A stretch of DNA of 64,000 bases, from contig SSMU01000023.1 in assembly GCA_004799545.1 (NCBI GenBank), positions 62,001 to 126,000 of the forward strand, given 5' to 3'. The notes beneath the pieces were generated by a model. It was given only the letters and a program-made list of their open reading frames with translations, ran no database searches and was not told the DNA's origin. The position numbers and the translations under genes were made by a program. The DNA is from Phenylobacterium sp. Lineage in GTDB: Bacteria; Pseudomonadota; Alphaproteobacteria; Caulobacterales; Caulobacteraceae. Below, piece after piece: positions 24,968-33,004 of the stretch (its first letter is position 1; every line of letters starts with the position of its first letter).

Positions 24968-27045
24968 GGATTGCCCCCCGAGACCAGCCGAGCCGACTCG
25001 GCCTTGAAGTCGTAGCTGTCGGCGACGGCCGCGGCGCAGTCCGGCCAGCGGTTGGTGGCCACCCAGTAGTCACAGAGGCCGAGCTTGGCGCAGAGCGTCA
25101 CGAAGCGCACGTCGCGCATCAGCGGCTGGCTCATGCCGCGGCTGAAGATGAAGGTTGGCGCGGTGCGCGCGACCAGGGCGCCGCGCTCGTCGTGCATGTA
25201 GGAAAACGAGGCCTGGTCGATCAAGTCGAAGACCTCGTCCTGCAGCCCGAGCGCATGGCCGAGCACGATGCCGGGGAGCTGCAACATGCCGGTGTCGGCC
25301 ACCTCGCGGCGCAGCCGTTCCAGCTGCTCCGCCCGCGCCGTGGGGCCGGGGTTGCGCAGCGCCTCGAGCGACAGGGTCCAGCGGGTGATCTCGCCGTCGA
25401 TGCCCAGCCGGCGCAGCGCCGCGGCATAGGTCTCGAACCGGGGCCAGTCCTGGCCGAAGGCGGCCGCGAAGGCGCCGTTCATCATGATCACGCCGAGCTG
25501 CGGCCAGCGCTTGTGCAGCTGGTCGCAGAGGGCGAGGCTCTCCTCGACCTTGCCCACCGTGCGGAGCGCCACGGCGTGCATGTTGGCGGCCACCGGATAG
25601 AGCGGATCGAGCCGATAGGCCTCCAGCGCCAGGGCGGCGCCCTCGTCCCAGCGGCCGACCGACAAGCAGAACAGGGCCATGGCGTCGAGCGCGTCGGCGT
25701 CGTTGGGCGAGTTGAGCAGGGCGCTGGCCAGCAGGGCCTCGCGCTCGCCGTAGCGGGCGAAGGGCTGCAGGTAGCTGCGCGCGGCGAAGGCCAGGCCCGC
25801 GCGGTGGTCGAGCCGGAGCGCGGCCTCGGCGGCCTCCAGGGCGCGGTCTCGGGCGATGGCGAAGGTCTCCTCGTCGACCCCGGAGCGGGCGCGGAAGGCG
25901 CTGGCCTGGGCCAGGCCCGCCCAGCCGGGCGCGAAGCGTGGCGCGAGACCCACCACGGTCTCGAACTCCTCGACCACATGGTCGATGTTGACGTCCTGGA
26001 AGCGCCGGTTGCGGGCGCGGAGATAGACGTCGAGGGCTTCGGGCGCGAGCGCCTTGGCGCTGCCGGAGGGGGCGAAGGTGCGGTCCAGCGCGGTGGCCAC
26101 GGCGGCGGCGATCTCATCCTGCAGCACGAAGACGTCGCCCAGGTCGCGATCGTAGCTCTGCGACCACAGGGTGGTGTGGGTGGCGCATTCGATGAAGTGG
26201 GCGGAGATCCGCACCCGGTCGCCGCTGCGCCGCACCGAACCGTCCAGGATGTGGCTGGCGTGCAGCTCGCCGGTCACCAGCCGGGTGGTCTTGTTCGTGC
26301 CGCGGAACTGGAAGCTGGAGGTCCGGCCGATGACCCGAAGTTGGGTGCTGCGCGCGACGGTCTCCAGGATCGCCTCGGAGACCCCGTCGGAGAAGTAGAG
26401 CAGCTCCGGGTCGTTGGACATGTTGTCGAACGGCAGGACGGCGACCAGCACCGCCCTCGGCTGGTCGTCCCGCGCCCGGTCCGGGGCCGCGGCGGGGGCC
26501 GGGGGGACCTCGAGTCCCTCCCGCCAGCCGCCCGCGGCGGCCAGGGTGAACATGCTGACCACCTGCTGCATGCGGTCGAGCTGGGCCTCGCCGCAGGCGA
26601 CCATCCGGTCGGCCAGCGGGCCGTGCACCGCGCGCTGCGCGGCCCCGGAGATGCGGATGCCGCCGGGCGGCGCCAGGGCCTGCAGGCGCGCGGCGATGTT
26701 GACCCCATGGCCCAGCAGGTCGCCGCTCGGCCGGACCGCGACCTCGTCCACATGCACCCCGATCCGCACCGAGGGCGAGTCGCCGGCCGTCAGGTCCTCG
26801 GCTGCGGCCAGGGCGCCGGTCACCGTGGGGAATTCCAGCATGAAGCCGTCGCCGGCGGTGTTGAACACCCGCCCGCCGTGGGTCCGCGCCGTGGCCGAGA
26901 TGCGGTCCGAAAGCGCGATGACGGCGTTCACGGCGCCGGCCTCGTCGGCCTCCGCCTGCGCCGAATAGCCGGCCACGTCGATCGCCACGATCGTCGAAAG
27001 ACGTCGGGCGGCCGGATCGTGCTCGGTGGGCGGCGTCTCGGTCAT
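24964..27045 (-). CDS. Class III adenylate/guanylate cyclase with TPR region
   Basis: A 693-residue protein. Residues about 14-180 form a class III cyclase domain with the two metal aspartates in IVAIDVAGYS (Asp23) and NTAGDGFMLEF (Asp66), plus GDLLGHGVNIAARLQALAPPGGI. The middle, VLVAVLPFDNMSNDPELLYFSDGVSEAI to about residue 360, is the TolB-like segment common in such proteins. The rest (about 370-690) is helical with TPR-like repeats. Soluble cyclases of this build are frequent in alphaproteobacteria and make cAMP in response to unknown inputs. It is the first gene of an operon with the sulfatase and kdgK through stop-start overlaps, so it may link cAMP signalling to use of this carbohydrate. 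Confidence 0.85.
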   Translation of the reverse strand: MTETPPTEHDPAARRLSTIVAIDVAGYSAQAEADEAGAVNAVIALSDRISATARTHGGRVFNTAGDGFMLEFPTVTGALAAAEDLTAGDSPSVRIGVHVDEVAVRPSGDLLGHGVNIAARLQALAPPGGIRISGAAQRAVHGPLADRMVACGEAQLDRMQQVVSMFTLAAAGGWREGLEVPPAPAAAPDRARDDQPRAVLVAVLPFDNMSNDPELLYFSDGVSEAILETVARSTQLRVIGRTSSFQFRGTNKTTRLVTGELHASHILDGSVRRSGDRVRISAHFIECATHTTLWSQSYDRDLGDVFVLQDEIAAAVATALDRTFAPSGSAKALAPEALDVYLRARNRRFQDVNIDHVVEEFETVVGLAPRFAPGWAGLAQASAFRARSGVDEETFAIARDRALEAAEAALRLDHRAGLAFAARSYLQPFARYGEREALLASALLNSPNDADALDAMALFCLSVGRWDEGAALALEAYRLDPLYPVAANMHAVALRTVGKVEESLALCDQLHKRWPQLGVIMMNGAFAAAFGQDWPRFETYAAALRRLGIDGEITRWTLSLEALRNPGPTARAEQLERLRREVADTGMLQLPGIVLGHALGLQDEVFDLIDQASFSYMHDERGALVARTAPTFIFSRGMSQPLMRDVRFVTLCAKLGLCDYWVATNRWPDCAAAVADSYDFKAESARLVSGGNP

Positions 27046-27178
27046 GGCAAGGTCAAGCTAGCACAGGGCTCCGAATTGATGCGTGACCTAGCGCACGGCG
27101 CAAGCGCGCTCGACAGCCCCGCCGGTCGATGCCACGTTCGCGACCAACGATCGGTCTCATGCGAACGGGGGAGAGCGC

Positions 27179-28621
27179 ATGGAAGGCTCCGACATCCGGC
27201 CGGGACGTCTGTTCCTGGGCAGCTGCACGGCGATAACCGCGCTGGCGTTCAGCTTCGCGGCGCTGTCGGCGGTGATGTACCAGTTGAAGTCCGAGTTCCT
27301 GCTCGACAACGCCCAGGTGGGCTTGATCGGCGGGGCCGGGCTGTGGGGTATGGCGATCAGCCAGATCTCCTTCTCGCCACTCTGCGATCTCGTGGGCATG
27401 CGCAACCTGATGCGCTTCGCCCTGGTGGGTCACGTGGCGGGGGTCGCCCTGTTCGTCTTCGCGCCGGGCTTCGAGACCCTGTTCATAGGCGCCCTGGTGC
27501 TGGCCATCGCCAACGGGGTGATCGAGGCGGTGTGCAATCCGCTCACCGCGACCCTGTTCCCCGACCGCAAGGCCGGCATGCTCAACCGCATGCACCTATG
27601 GTTCCCGGGCGGCATCGTGCTGGGCGGCCTGGCCGCCTGGCTGATCGACCTCGGCCACCTCGACTGGCGGGCGAAGATGTTGATGGTCCTGGTCCCGGCG
27701 GCCGGCTACGGGATCATCTTCCTGCGCGAGAAGTTCCCGCCGACCGAGGCCGCGGCGGCGGGCCACAAGGTCTCCGACAGCTTCAAGGCGGTGGCCACCT
27801 CGCCGCTGCTCTGGGCCTTCCTCGGCCTGATGGCGATCACCATGAGCCTCGAACTCGGCCCCAACCGCTGGATCCCGGCGGTCCTGCAAGCCGGCGGCCT
27901 TCCGGGCATACTTGTGCTGGTGATGATCAACGGGGTGATGGCGATCACCCGGGCCAACGCCCACGCCATCCTGAGCCGCGTGTCGCCGCCGGTGGTGCTG
28001 ATGGTCTCGACCGGCGTGGTCGGCCTGGGCCTTCTGGGCCTCAGCTATGCGACGACGGCGACGGTGACCGTCGCCACCGCCCTGGTGTTCGCCATCGGCA
28101 TCGCGATCGTCTGGCCGACCATGATGGGCTTCGTGGCCGAGCGGACGCCGCGCACCGGCGCCCTGGGCCTTGGCCTGATGGCGGCGGCCGGCTCGCTGGC
28201 GGTAGGCCTCGTCACCACGCCGCTGCTCGGCCAGATCGCCGATGAGCACCTGCCGGACGCGCTGTCGAAGCCGGCGGTCGTGGCCTTGGCAAGTCAGGTC
28301 GCAGCTTCGCCCGGCAAGCCCGCGACGCTGGTGGCCGACGCGCAAGCCGTGGTCGCCGCGCCCGGCGCGCTCCCCGCCAAGGCGACCGGCGACTTCCTGC
28401 GCCGGACCGCGGCCGGCGAAGCCGGCGCAGATCTCGCCAAACAGGCCCAGCCGTTGCTGGACGCCGGCGAGAACCATTCCGGCCTGCTCTCCTTCCGCTA
28501 CCTGGTGCCGTTCGCCTTCTTCGTCTGCTTGGTGTTCGGCCTGGTGGTGCTCTCCGACCGGCGGGCCGGCGGCTACGCCGCGCAGGTGGCCAAGGCGCGG
28601 CTGGCGGGCGCGGCGGAATGA
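27179..28621 (+). CDS. MFS transporter, sugar-type, with long periplasmic loop
   Basis: A 480-residue major facilitator protein with about 12 helices (residues 12-32 through 450-470). The region between the last two helices is unusually long, about 85 residues (from HLPDALSKPAVVALAS to LDAGENHSGLLSFRY), and should lie in the periplasm. It is alanine-rich. The gene heads a five- or six-gene set for glycoside oxidation, and its stop overlaps the start of the oxidoreductase gene by four bases (ATGA). Uptake of a sugar or 3-keto sugar released in the periplasm is the likely role, inferred from context. GGGGGAGAG precedes the ATG. Confidence 0.8.
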   Translation: MEGSDIRPGRLFLGSCTAITALAFSFAALSAVMYQLKSEFLLDNAQVGLIGGAGLWGMAISQISFSPLCDLVGMRNLMRFALVGHVAGVALFVFAPGFETLFIGALVLAIANGVIEAVCNPLTATLFPDRKAGMLNRMHLWFPGGIVLGGLAAWLIDLGHLDWRAKMLMVLVPAAGYGIIFLREKFPPTEAAAAGHKVSDSFKAVATSPLLWAFLGLMAITMSLELGPNRWIPAVLQAGGLPGILVLVMINGVMAITRANAHAILSRVSPPVVLMVSTGVVGLGLLGLSYATTATVTVATALVFAIGIAIVWPTMMGFVAERTPRTGALGLGLMAAAGSLAVGLVTTPLLGQIADEHLPDALSKPAVVALASQVAASPGKPATLVADAQAVVAAPGALPAKATGDFLRRTAAGEAGADLAKQAQPLLDAGENHSGLLSFRYLVPFAFFVCLVFGLVVLSDRRAGGYAAQVAKARLAGAAE

Positions 28622-29865
28622 ATGCAAGTCCGCCTAAAGGGGGGCCGCTGCGAATCGGCTTCGTGGGCTCGGGCTTCATCGCCAAGTTCCACCTGAAGGC
28701 CTTCCAGAGTGTCCGCCACGCCCAGATCATGGGCGTGTTCAGCCCGACCGCCGAGCATCGCGACGCCCTGGCGGACGCGGCCAACGCCGCCGAGCTCGGC
28801 CCCTGCAAGGCCTATGTGACCCTGGACGAGCTGCTCGCCGCACCGGACGTTGACGCCATCTGGCTCCTGGCCCCCAACGACCGGCGGCTGGAGGTGATGC
28901 GGGCGATCTCCGCGGCGGTGACGTCCGGCAAGTCGAAGGTCCGCGCCGTAGCCTGCGAGAAGCCGCTCGGCCGGACCCTGGCCGAGGCCCGCGAGGTGCT
29001 GGCGCTGGCCGAGGACGCGGGCCTGGCGCACGGCTACCTGGAGAACCAGGTGTTCTCCACCGCCGTCGAGCGCGGCAAGGAGATCGTCTGGCGCCGCGCC
29101 GCGCCGCTGGCCGGCCGTCCCTATCTCGCCCGCGCGGCCGAGGAGCATTCCGGCCCGCACGAGCCGTGGTTCTGGCAGGGCGCGCGCCAGGGCGGCGGGG
29201 TGATGAGCGACATGATGTGCCACTCCGTGGAGGTGGGCCGCTTCCTGCTGACCGCCCCGGACGCGCCGCGCGCCAGCCTGACGGTCAAGTCGGTGCAGGG
29301 CTCGGTCGCGCACCTGAAGTGGACGCAAGCCCGCTACGCCAAGCAGCTGGCCCGCGACTTCAAGGGCGTCGAGATGACCCGCCATCCGGTCGAGGATTTC
29401 GCCCGCGCCACCATCACCTTGGAGGACGAGGACGGCCAGGAGCTGATCATCGAGGCCTCGACCTCCTGGTCCTACGTCGGCCCCGGCCTGCGCATCGACC
29501 TGGCCCTGCTGGGCCCGGAATATTCCATGGAGTTCTCCTCCCTGAACCCGGGGCTGAAGGTCTTCCTGTCCCGCGCGATCACCGGCGGCTCGGGCGAGGA
29601 CCTGGTGGAGAAGCAGAACGCCGAGCAGGGCCAGATGCCGATCGTCGAGGACGAGGCCGGGATCTACGGCTACATCGGCGAGAACCGCCACATGGTCGAT
29701 TGCTTCCGCCATGGCCGCACGCCGATCGAGACCTTCGTCGACGGGGTCGAGGTCGTGAAGATGGTGATGGCGCTCTACAAGTCCGCGGAGACCGGCGCCA
29801 CGGTGCGCCTGCCCGACGAGACCCTGGAAACCTATGTGCCCGCGCCCGCGCGGACGGAGGCCTGA
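28618..29865 (+). CDS. Gfo/Idh/MocA family oxidoreductase
   Basis: A 415-residue NAD(P)-dependent sugar oxidoreductase. The N-terminal Rossmann motif is GFVGSGFIAKFH, followed by the family motif ACEKPLGRTLAEA, whose lysine takes part in catalysis. The C-terminal beta-sheet domain includes GGGVMSDMMCHSVEVGRFLL, with the expected conserved Asp-x-x-x-His-like arrangement. No signal peptide is visible, so it is probably cytoplasmic. Members reduce or oxidise the C3 position of sugars, or act on inositol and similar substrates. Next to a GMC dehydrogenase and a DUF1080 protein, reduction of a 3-keto sugar after import is a sensible role, by inference. Confidence 0.85.
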   Translation: MNASPPKGGPLRIGFVGSGFIAKFHLKAFQSVRHAQIMGVFSPTAEHRDALADAANAAELGPCKAYVTLDELLAAPDVDAIWLLAPNDRRLEVMRAISAAVTSGKSKVRAVACEKPLGRTLAEAREVLALAEDAGLAHGYLENQVFSTAVERGKEIVWRRAAPLAGRPYLARAAEEHSGPHEPWFWQGARQGGGVMSDMMCHSVEVGRFLLTAPDAPRASLTVKSVQGSVAHLKWTQARYAKQLARDFKGVEMTRHPVEDFARATITLEDEDGQELIIEASTSWSYVGPGLRIDLALLGPEYSMEFSSLNPGLKVFLSRAITGGSGEDLVEKQNAEQGQMPIVEDEAGIYGYIGENRHMVDCFRHGRTPIETFVDGVEVVKMVMALYKSAETGATVRLPDETLETYVPAPARTEA

Positions 29866-29868
29866 GGC

Positions 29869-31569
29869 ATGGCGGCCAAACCCTATGACGTGATCATCGT
29901 CGGCTCCGGGGCGGGGGGCGGGATGAGCGCCTACCATCTGACCCGGTCGGGGCTGAAGGTGCTGCTGATCGAGGCGGGTCGCCACTACGACCCGGCCACC
30001 GAGACGCCGATGTTCAACACCAACGACCAGGCCCCGCTGCGCGGCGTCGGCACGCCCGACAAGCCGTTCGGCTTCTATGACGCCACCGTCGACGGCGGCT
30101 GGCAGGTGCCGAACGAGCCCTACACCGTGGCGCCGGGCTCGGAGGACTTCATCTGGTGGCGGCCGCGGATGCTGGGCGGGCGCACCAACCATTGGGGCCG
30201 CATCGCCCTGCGCTTCGGGCCGCTCGACTTCAAGCCCCGCAGCCGCGACGGCCTGGGTTACGACTGGCCGATCACCTATGACGACCTGGCCCCCTGGTAC
30301 GACAAGACCGAGAAGCTGATTGGGGTCTCCGGCGCGGCGCCGGCGCGGGGGCTGATGAACACCCCGGACTCGCCGGACGGCTGCCTGATGGCCTGCGCCC
30401 CGCCGCGGGCCTTCGAGATCTTCTACGAGCGGGCCTTCAAGGCCATGGACGTGCCGGTGATCCCGATGCACGGCGCGGTGGTCACCGGCCAGATGGAGGG
30501 GCGCAACACCTGCCTGTTCGCCACCCCCTGCGGCCGCGGTTGCGCGATCGGCGCGAACTTCCAGTCGACCACGGTGCTGCTGCCGCCGGCCCGGGCGACC
30601 GGCAACCTGACGATCCGCACGGACGCCCTGGTCTATGAGGTCGAGCTCGATCGCAACGGCAAGGCGAAAGGCGTCAACTTCGTCGACCGCAAGACCGGGA
30701 AGCACGGCTCGGCGACCGCCAAGGCCGTGGTGCTGGCGGCCGGCTCCGGCGAGACGGCGCGCATCCTGCTGAACTCCAAGAGCCCCCGCTTCCCGGACGG
30801 CCTGGCCAACACCCACGGCATGGTCGGCCGCTACCTGATGGACAGTGTGGGCGTGAACGTGACCAGCCAGTTCCCGTCCCTGGAGGCCATGCCGCCCACC
30901 AACGACGACGGCCAGGGCACCGAGCACACCTACATCCCCTGGTGGGGCTACGAGAAGCAGAAGGAACTGGGCTTCCCGCGCGGCTACCACATCGAGATCG
31001 GCGGCGGCCGCGGCATGCCCTCCATGAGCCTCGCCGGGCTACTGCCGAAGGACGACGCCAGCGTCGGCGACGAGCTGCGGGCGAAGCTGCGGGACCGCTT
31101 CGGCAGCGTGATCAGCTTCAACGGCCGCGGCGAGATGATCCCCAACGACGACTGCTACTGCGAGCTCGATCCGACGGCCCGCGACAAGTGGGGGATCCCG
31201 GTGCTGCGCTTCCACTGGAAGTGGGGGGGGAGCGAGACCAAGCAGGCCGCGCACATGGTCTCCACCTTCCTGGAGGTGACCGACAAGCTGGGCGGCAAGC
31301 CGCTCAGCAAGATCGAGCGCGATGGCCGCAAGGCGATCTCCAAGGGCGGCGAGATGATCCACGAGGTCGGCACCGCGCGGATGGGGGCGAGCGACAAGGA
31401 TTCGGTGGTCAACCAGTTCGGCCAGAGCTGGGCGGTGCCCAACCTGTTCGTCACCGACGGGGCGGTGCTGGTCTCCAGTCCCGACAAGAACCCGACCCTG
31501 TCCATCCTGGCGCTGGCCTGGCGCTCCAGCGACCACCTCGCAACCCTCGCCAAGCAGGGGGCCCTATGA
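29869..31569 (+). CDS. GMC-family sugar dehydrogenase, FAD subunit
   Basis: A 566-residue flavoprotein of the glucose-methanol-choline family. The FAD motif is DVIIVGSGAGGGMSAYHL near residues 7-24, with GRHYDPATET and MLGGRTNHWG (FAD attachment/ring region) further on. The catalytic pair is His in HEVGTARMG and Asn in KNPTLSI. It lacks its own signal peptide. The next gene starts inside its stop (ATGA) and codes for the small subunit with a Tat signal, so the complex should be exported folded with FAD. Relatives include fructose/sorbitol dehydrogenase and glucoside 3-dehydrogenase large subunits. The DUF1080 neighbour favours C3 oxidation of glycosides. No cytochrome c subunit is adjacent. 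Confidence 0.9.
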   Translation: MAAKPYDVIIVGSGAGGGMSAYHLTRSGLKVLLIEAGRHYDPATETPMFNTNDQAPLRGVGTPDKPFGFYDATVDGGWQVPNEPYTVAPGSEDFIWWRPRMLGGRTNHWGRIALRFGPLDFKPRSRDGLGYDWPITYDDLAPWYDKTEKLIGVSGAAPARGLMNTPDSPDGCLMACAPPRAFEIFYERAFKAMDVPVIPMHGAVVTGQMEGRNTCLFATPCGRGCAIGANFQSTTVLLPPARATGNLTIRTDALVYEVELDRNGKAKGVNFVDRKTGKHGSATAKAVVLAAGSGETARILLNSKSPRFPDGLANTHGMVGRYLMDSVGVNVTSQFPSLEAMPPTNDDGQGTEHTYIPWWGYEKQKELGFPRGYHIEIGGGRGMPSMSLAGLLPKDDASVGDELRAKLRDRFGSVISFNGRGEMIPNDDCYCELDPTARDKWGIPVLRFHWKWGGSETKQAAHMVSTFLEVTDKLGGKPLSKIERDGRKAISKGGEMIHEVGTARMGASDKDSVVNQFGQSWAVPNLFVTDGAVLVSSPDKNPTLSILALAWRSSDHLATLAKQGAL

Positions 31570-32216
31570 GCGAAGAACCCTACGTCTCCAAGATCGACCG
31601 CCGCACGGCCCTGACCTGGGTGGGGGTCGTGGGCGCAGCCGTGGCCGTTGGCGCCGGCGTGGTGGTCTATGGCCCGAAGATGGGCGGGGAGCCCTCGACC
31701 CGCGGCTACGGCACCGATCCCAAGCTGACCAAGCCGGAGCCCGCGCCCTGGTCGCGGATCATGAGCCACGATCAACTTCAGGCCACGGCGATCATGGCCG
31801 ACTTCATCCTGCCGGCGACGGCGGGCGCGCCCTCGGCCAGCGGGTTGGGCGTGCCCGACTTCATCGACGAGTGGATCAGCGCCCCCTACCCCGACCAACT
31901 CAAGCACCGGCCGATCATCCTCGACGGGCTGAACGGCCTCTTCTGGGAGGCGCAGCGGCGGCATGGCCTGAGCTTCCTGGACGCCAGCCCGGCGCAGCGC
32001 AGCGAGGTCCTGACGGACCTGCAAACCGCCGCGGCGACCGCGCCGCAGGGCTTCTTCAAGGTGTTCCGTGGGCTGACGATCGGCGCCTATTACACGACCG
32101 CCGCCGGCTTCAAGGACATCGGCTACATCGGCAATGTGCCGCGCACGGCCGATCCCGGTCCGTCCGACGAGGTGAAGGCCCGCCTCGAGCGCGAATTCGC
32201 CAAGCTCGGCCTTTAG
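31566..32216 (+). CDS. Dehydrogenase small subunit (gluconate 2-dehydrogenase subunit 3 family)
   Basis: A 216-residue protein with a twin-arginine signal (IDRRTALTWVGVVGAAVAVG; Arg12-Arg13) and a domain of the gluconate 2-dehydrogenase subunit 3 family: ATAIMADFILPAT, GVPDFIDEWISAPY, and FFKVFRGLTIGAYYT. Such subunits bind the GMC partner and carry it through the Tat system. The gene overlaps the GMC stop by four bases, as expected for a 1:1 complex. A DUF1080 gene follows after 9 bases. The complex should be periplasmic or membrane-associated and pass electrons to a cytochrome or quinone. Confidence 0.88.
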   Translation: MSEEPYVSKIDRRTALTWVGVVGAAVAVGAGVVVYGPKMGGEPSTRGYGTDPKLTKPEPAPWSRIMSHDQLQATAIMADFILPATAGAPSASGLGVPDFIDEWISAPYPDQLKHRPIILDGLNGLFWEAQRRHGLSFLDASPAQRSEVLTDLQTAAATAPQGFFKVFRGLTIGAYYTTAAGFKDIGYIGNVPRTADPGPSDEVKARLEREFAKLGL

Positions 32217-32225
32217 GAGGCGCCC

Positions 32226-32909
32226 ATGAAACTCGCCGTCGTCGCCTTCGCCGCCGCCATCGCCTTTGCCGGAACCGCCATGGCCCAGCCCAACACCCTC
32301 ACCCCCGCCGAACAGGCGGCCGGCTGGAAGCTCTTGTTCGACGGCAAGAGCCTCGCTGGCTGGCGCGGCTTCAAGGCGGCCGCGCCCGACGCCGGCTGGC
32401 ATGTGACGGGCGGCGCGCTGTCGCCCGACCCGAAGACCTCCAAGGACGTGATCAGCAAGGACGAGTTCTCGAGTTTCGAGCTGAGCTTCCAGTGGAAGAT
32501 CTCCAAGCTCGGCAATTCGGGCGTGATGTACCACGTCATCGAACAGGGCACGGAGACCTACCAGTCCGGGCCGGAGTATCAGCTCCTCGACAATGCCCAC
32601 GGCGAGCCGCCGCCGGAGCGGGCTGCCGCCTTGTTCGCCCTCTACGCCCCGCTGGTCGACGCCACCAAGCCGCCGGGCGAATGGAACCAGGGGCGGCTCG
32701 TGGTCGACCACGGCCATGTGCAGCATTGGCTGAACGGCAAGAAGGTGGTCGAGTACGTGCTCGGCTCCGACGACTTCAAGGCCCGCGTGGCGGCCTCGAA
32801 GTTCAAGCAGTGGCCGCAGTACGCCGCCTCGCCGACCGGTCACATCGCCTTGCAGAACCACGGCGACGACGTCGCCTTCCGCGACCTCAAGATCCGCGTG
32901 CTTCCCTGA
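32226..32909 (+). CDS. Secreted DUF1080 (3-keto-disaccharide hydrolase-like) protein
   Basis: A 227-residue protein with a signal peptide (1-21, ending GTAMAQ) and a single concanavalin-like DUF1080 domain: GWKLLFDGKSLAGWRGF, ELSFQWKISKLGNSGVMYHV, YQSGPEYQLLDNAHGE, WNQGRLVVDHGHVQHWLNGKKVVEY and ends with HIALQNHGDDVAFRDLKIRVL. DUF1080 proteins have been linked to the cleavage of 3-keto-glycosides. Placement after a periplasmic GMC dehydrogenase and before a GH3 enzyme supports this. A likely sequence is oxidation of a glycoside at C3 followed by bond cleavage by this protein, in the periplasm. Confidence 0.85.
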   Translation: MKLAVVAFAAAIAFAGTAMAQPNTLTPAEQAAGWKLLFDGKSLAGWRGFKAAAPDAGWHVTGGALSPDPKTSKDVISKDEFSSFELSFQWKISKLGNSGVMYHVIEQGTETYQSGPEYQLLDNAHGEPPPERAAALFALYAPLVDATKPPGEWNQGRLVVDHGHVQHWLNGKKVVEYVLGSDDFKARVAASKFKQWPQYAASPTGHIALQNHGDDVAFRDLKIRVLP

Positions 32910-33004
32910 CGCCGTAAGGCCAAGGCTTGTCTGCCCCGCCGTCACGCCGCTAAGGCTGAACGCACAAGCGCGGCCGCAACGTCGGCGCATGGGGAGGTGA
33001 TCAG

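Noticed and set aside
25192-28245. A frame of about 1000 codons on the + strand across the cyclase and MFS genes
   Set aside because: It crosses two well-defined genes and an intergenic gap, and has low-complexity composition; typical spurious frame at 70% GC.
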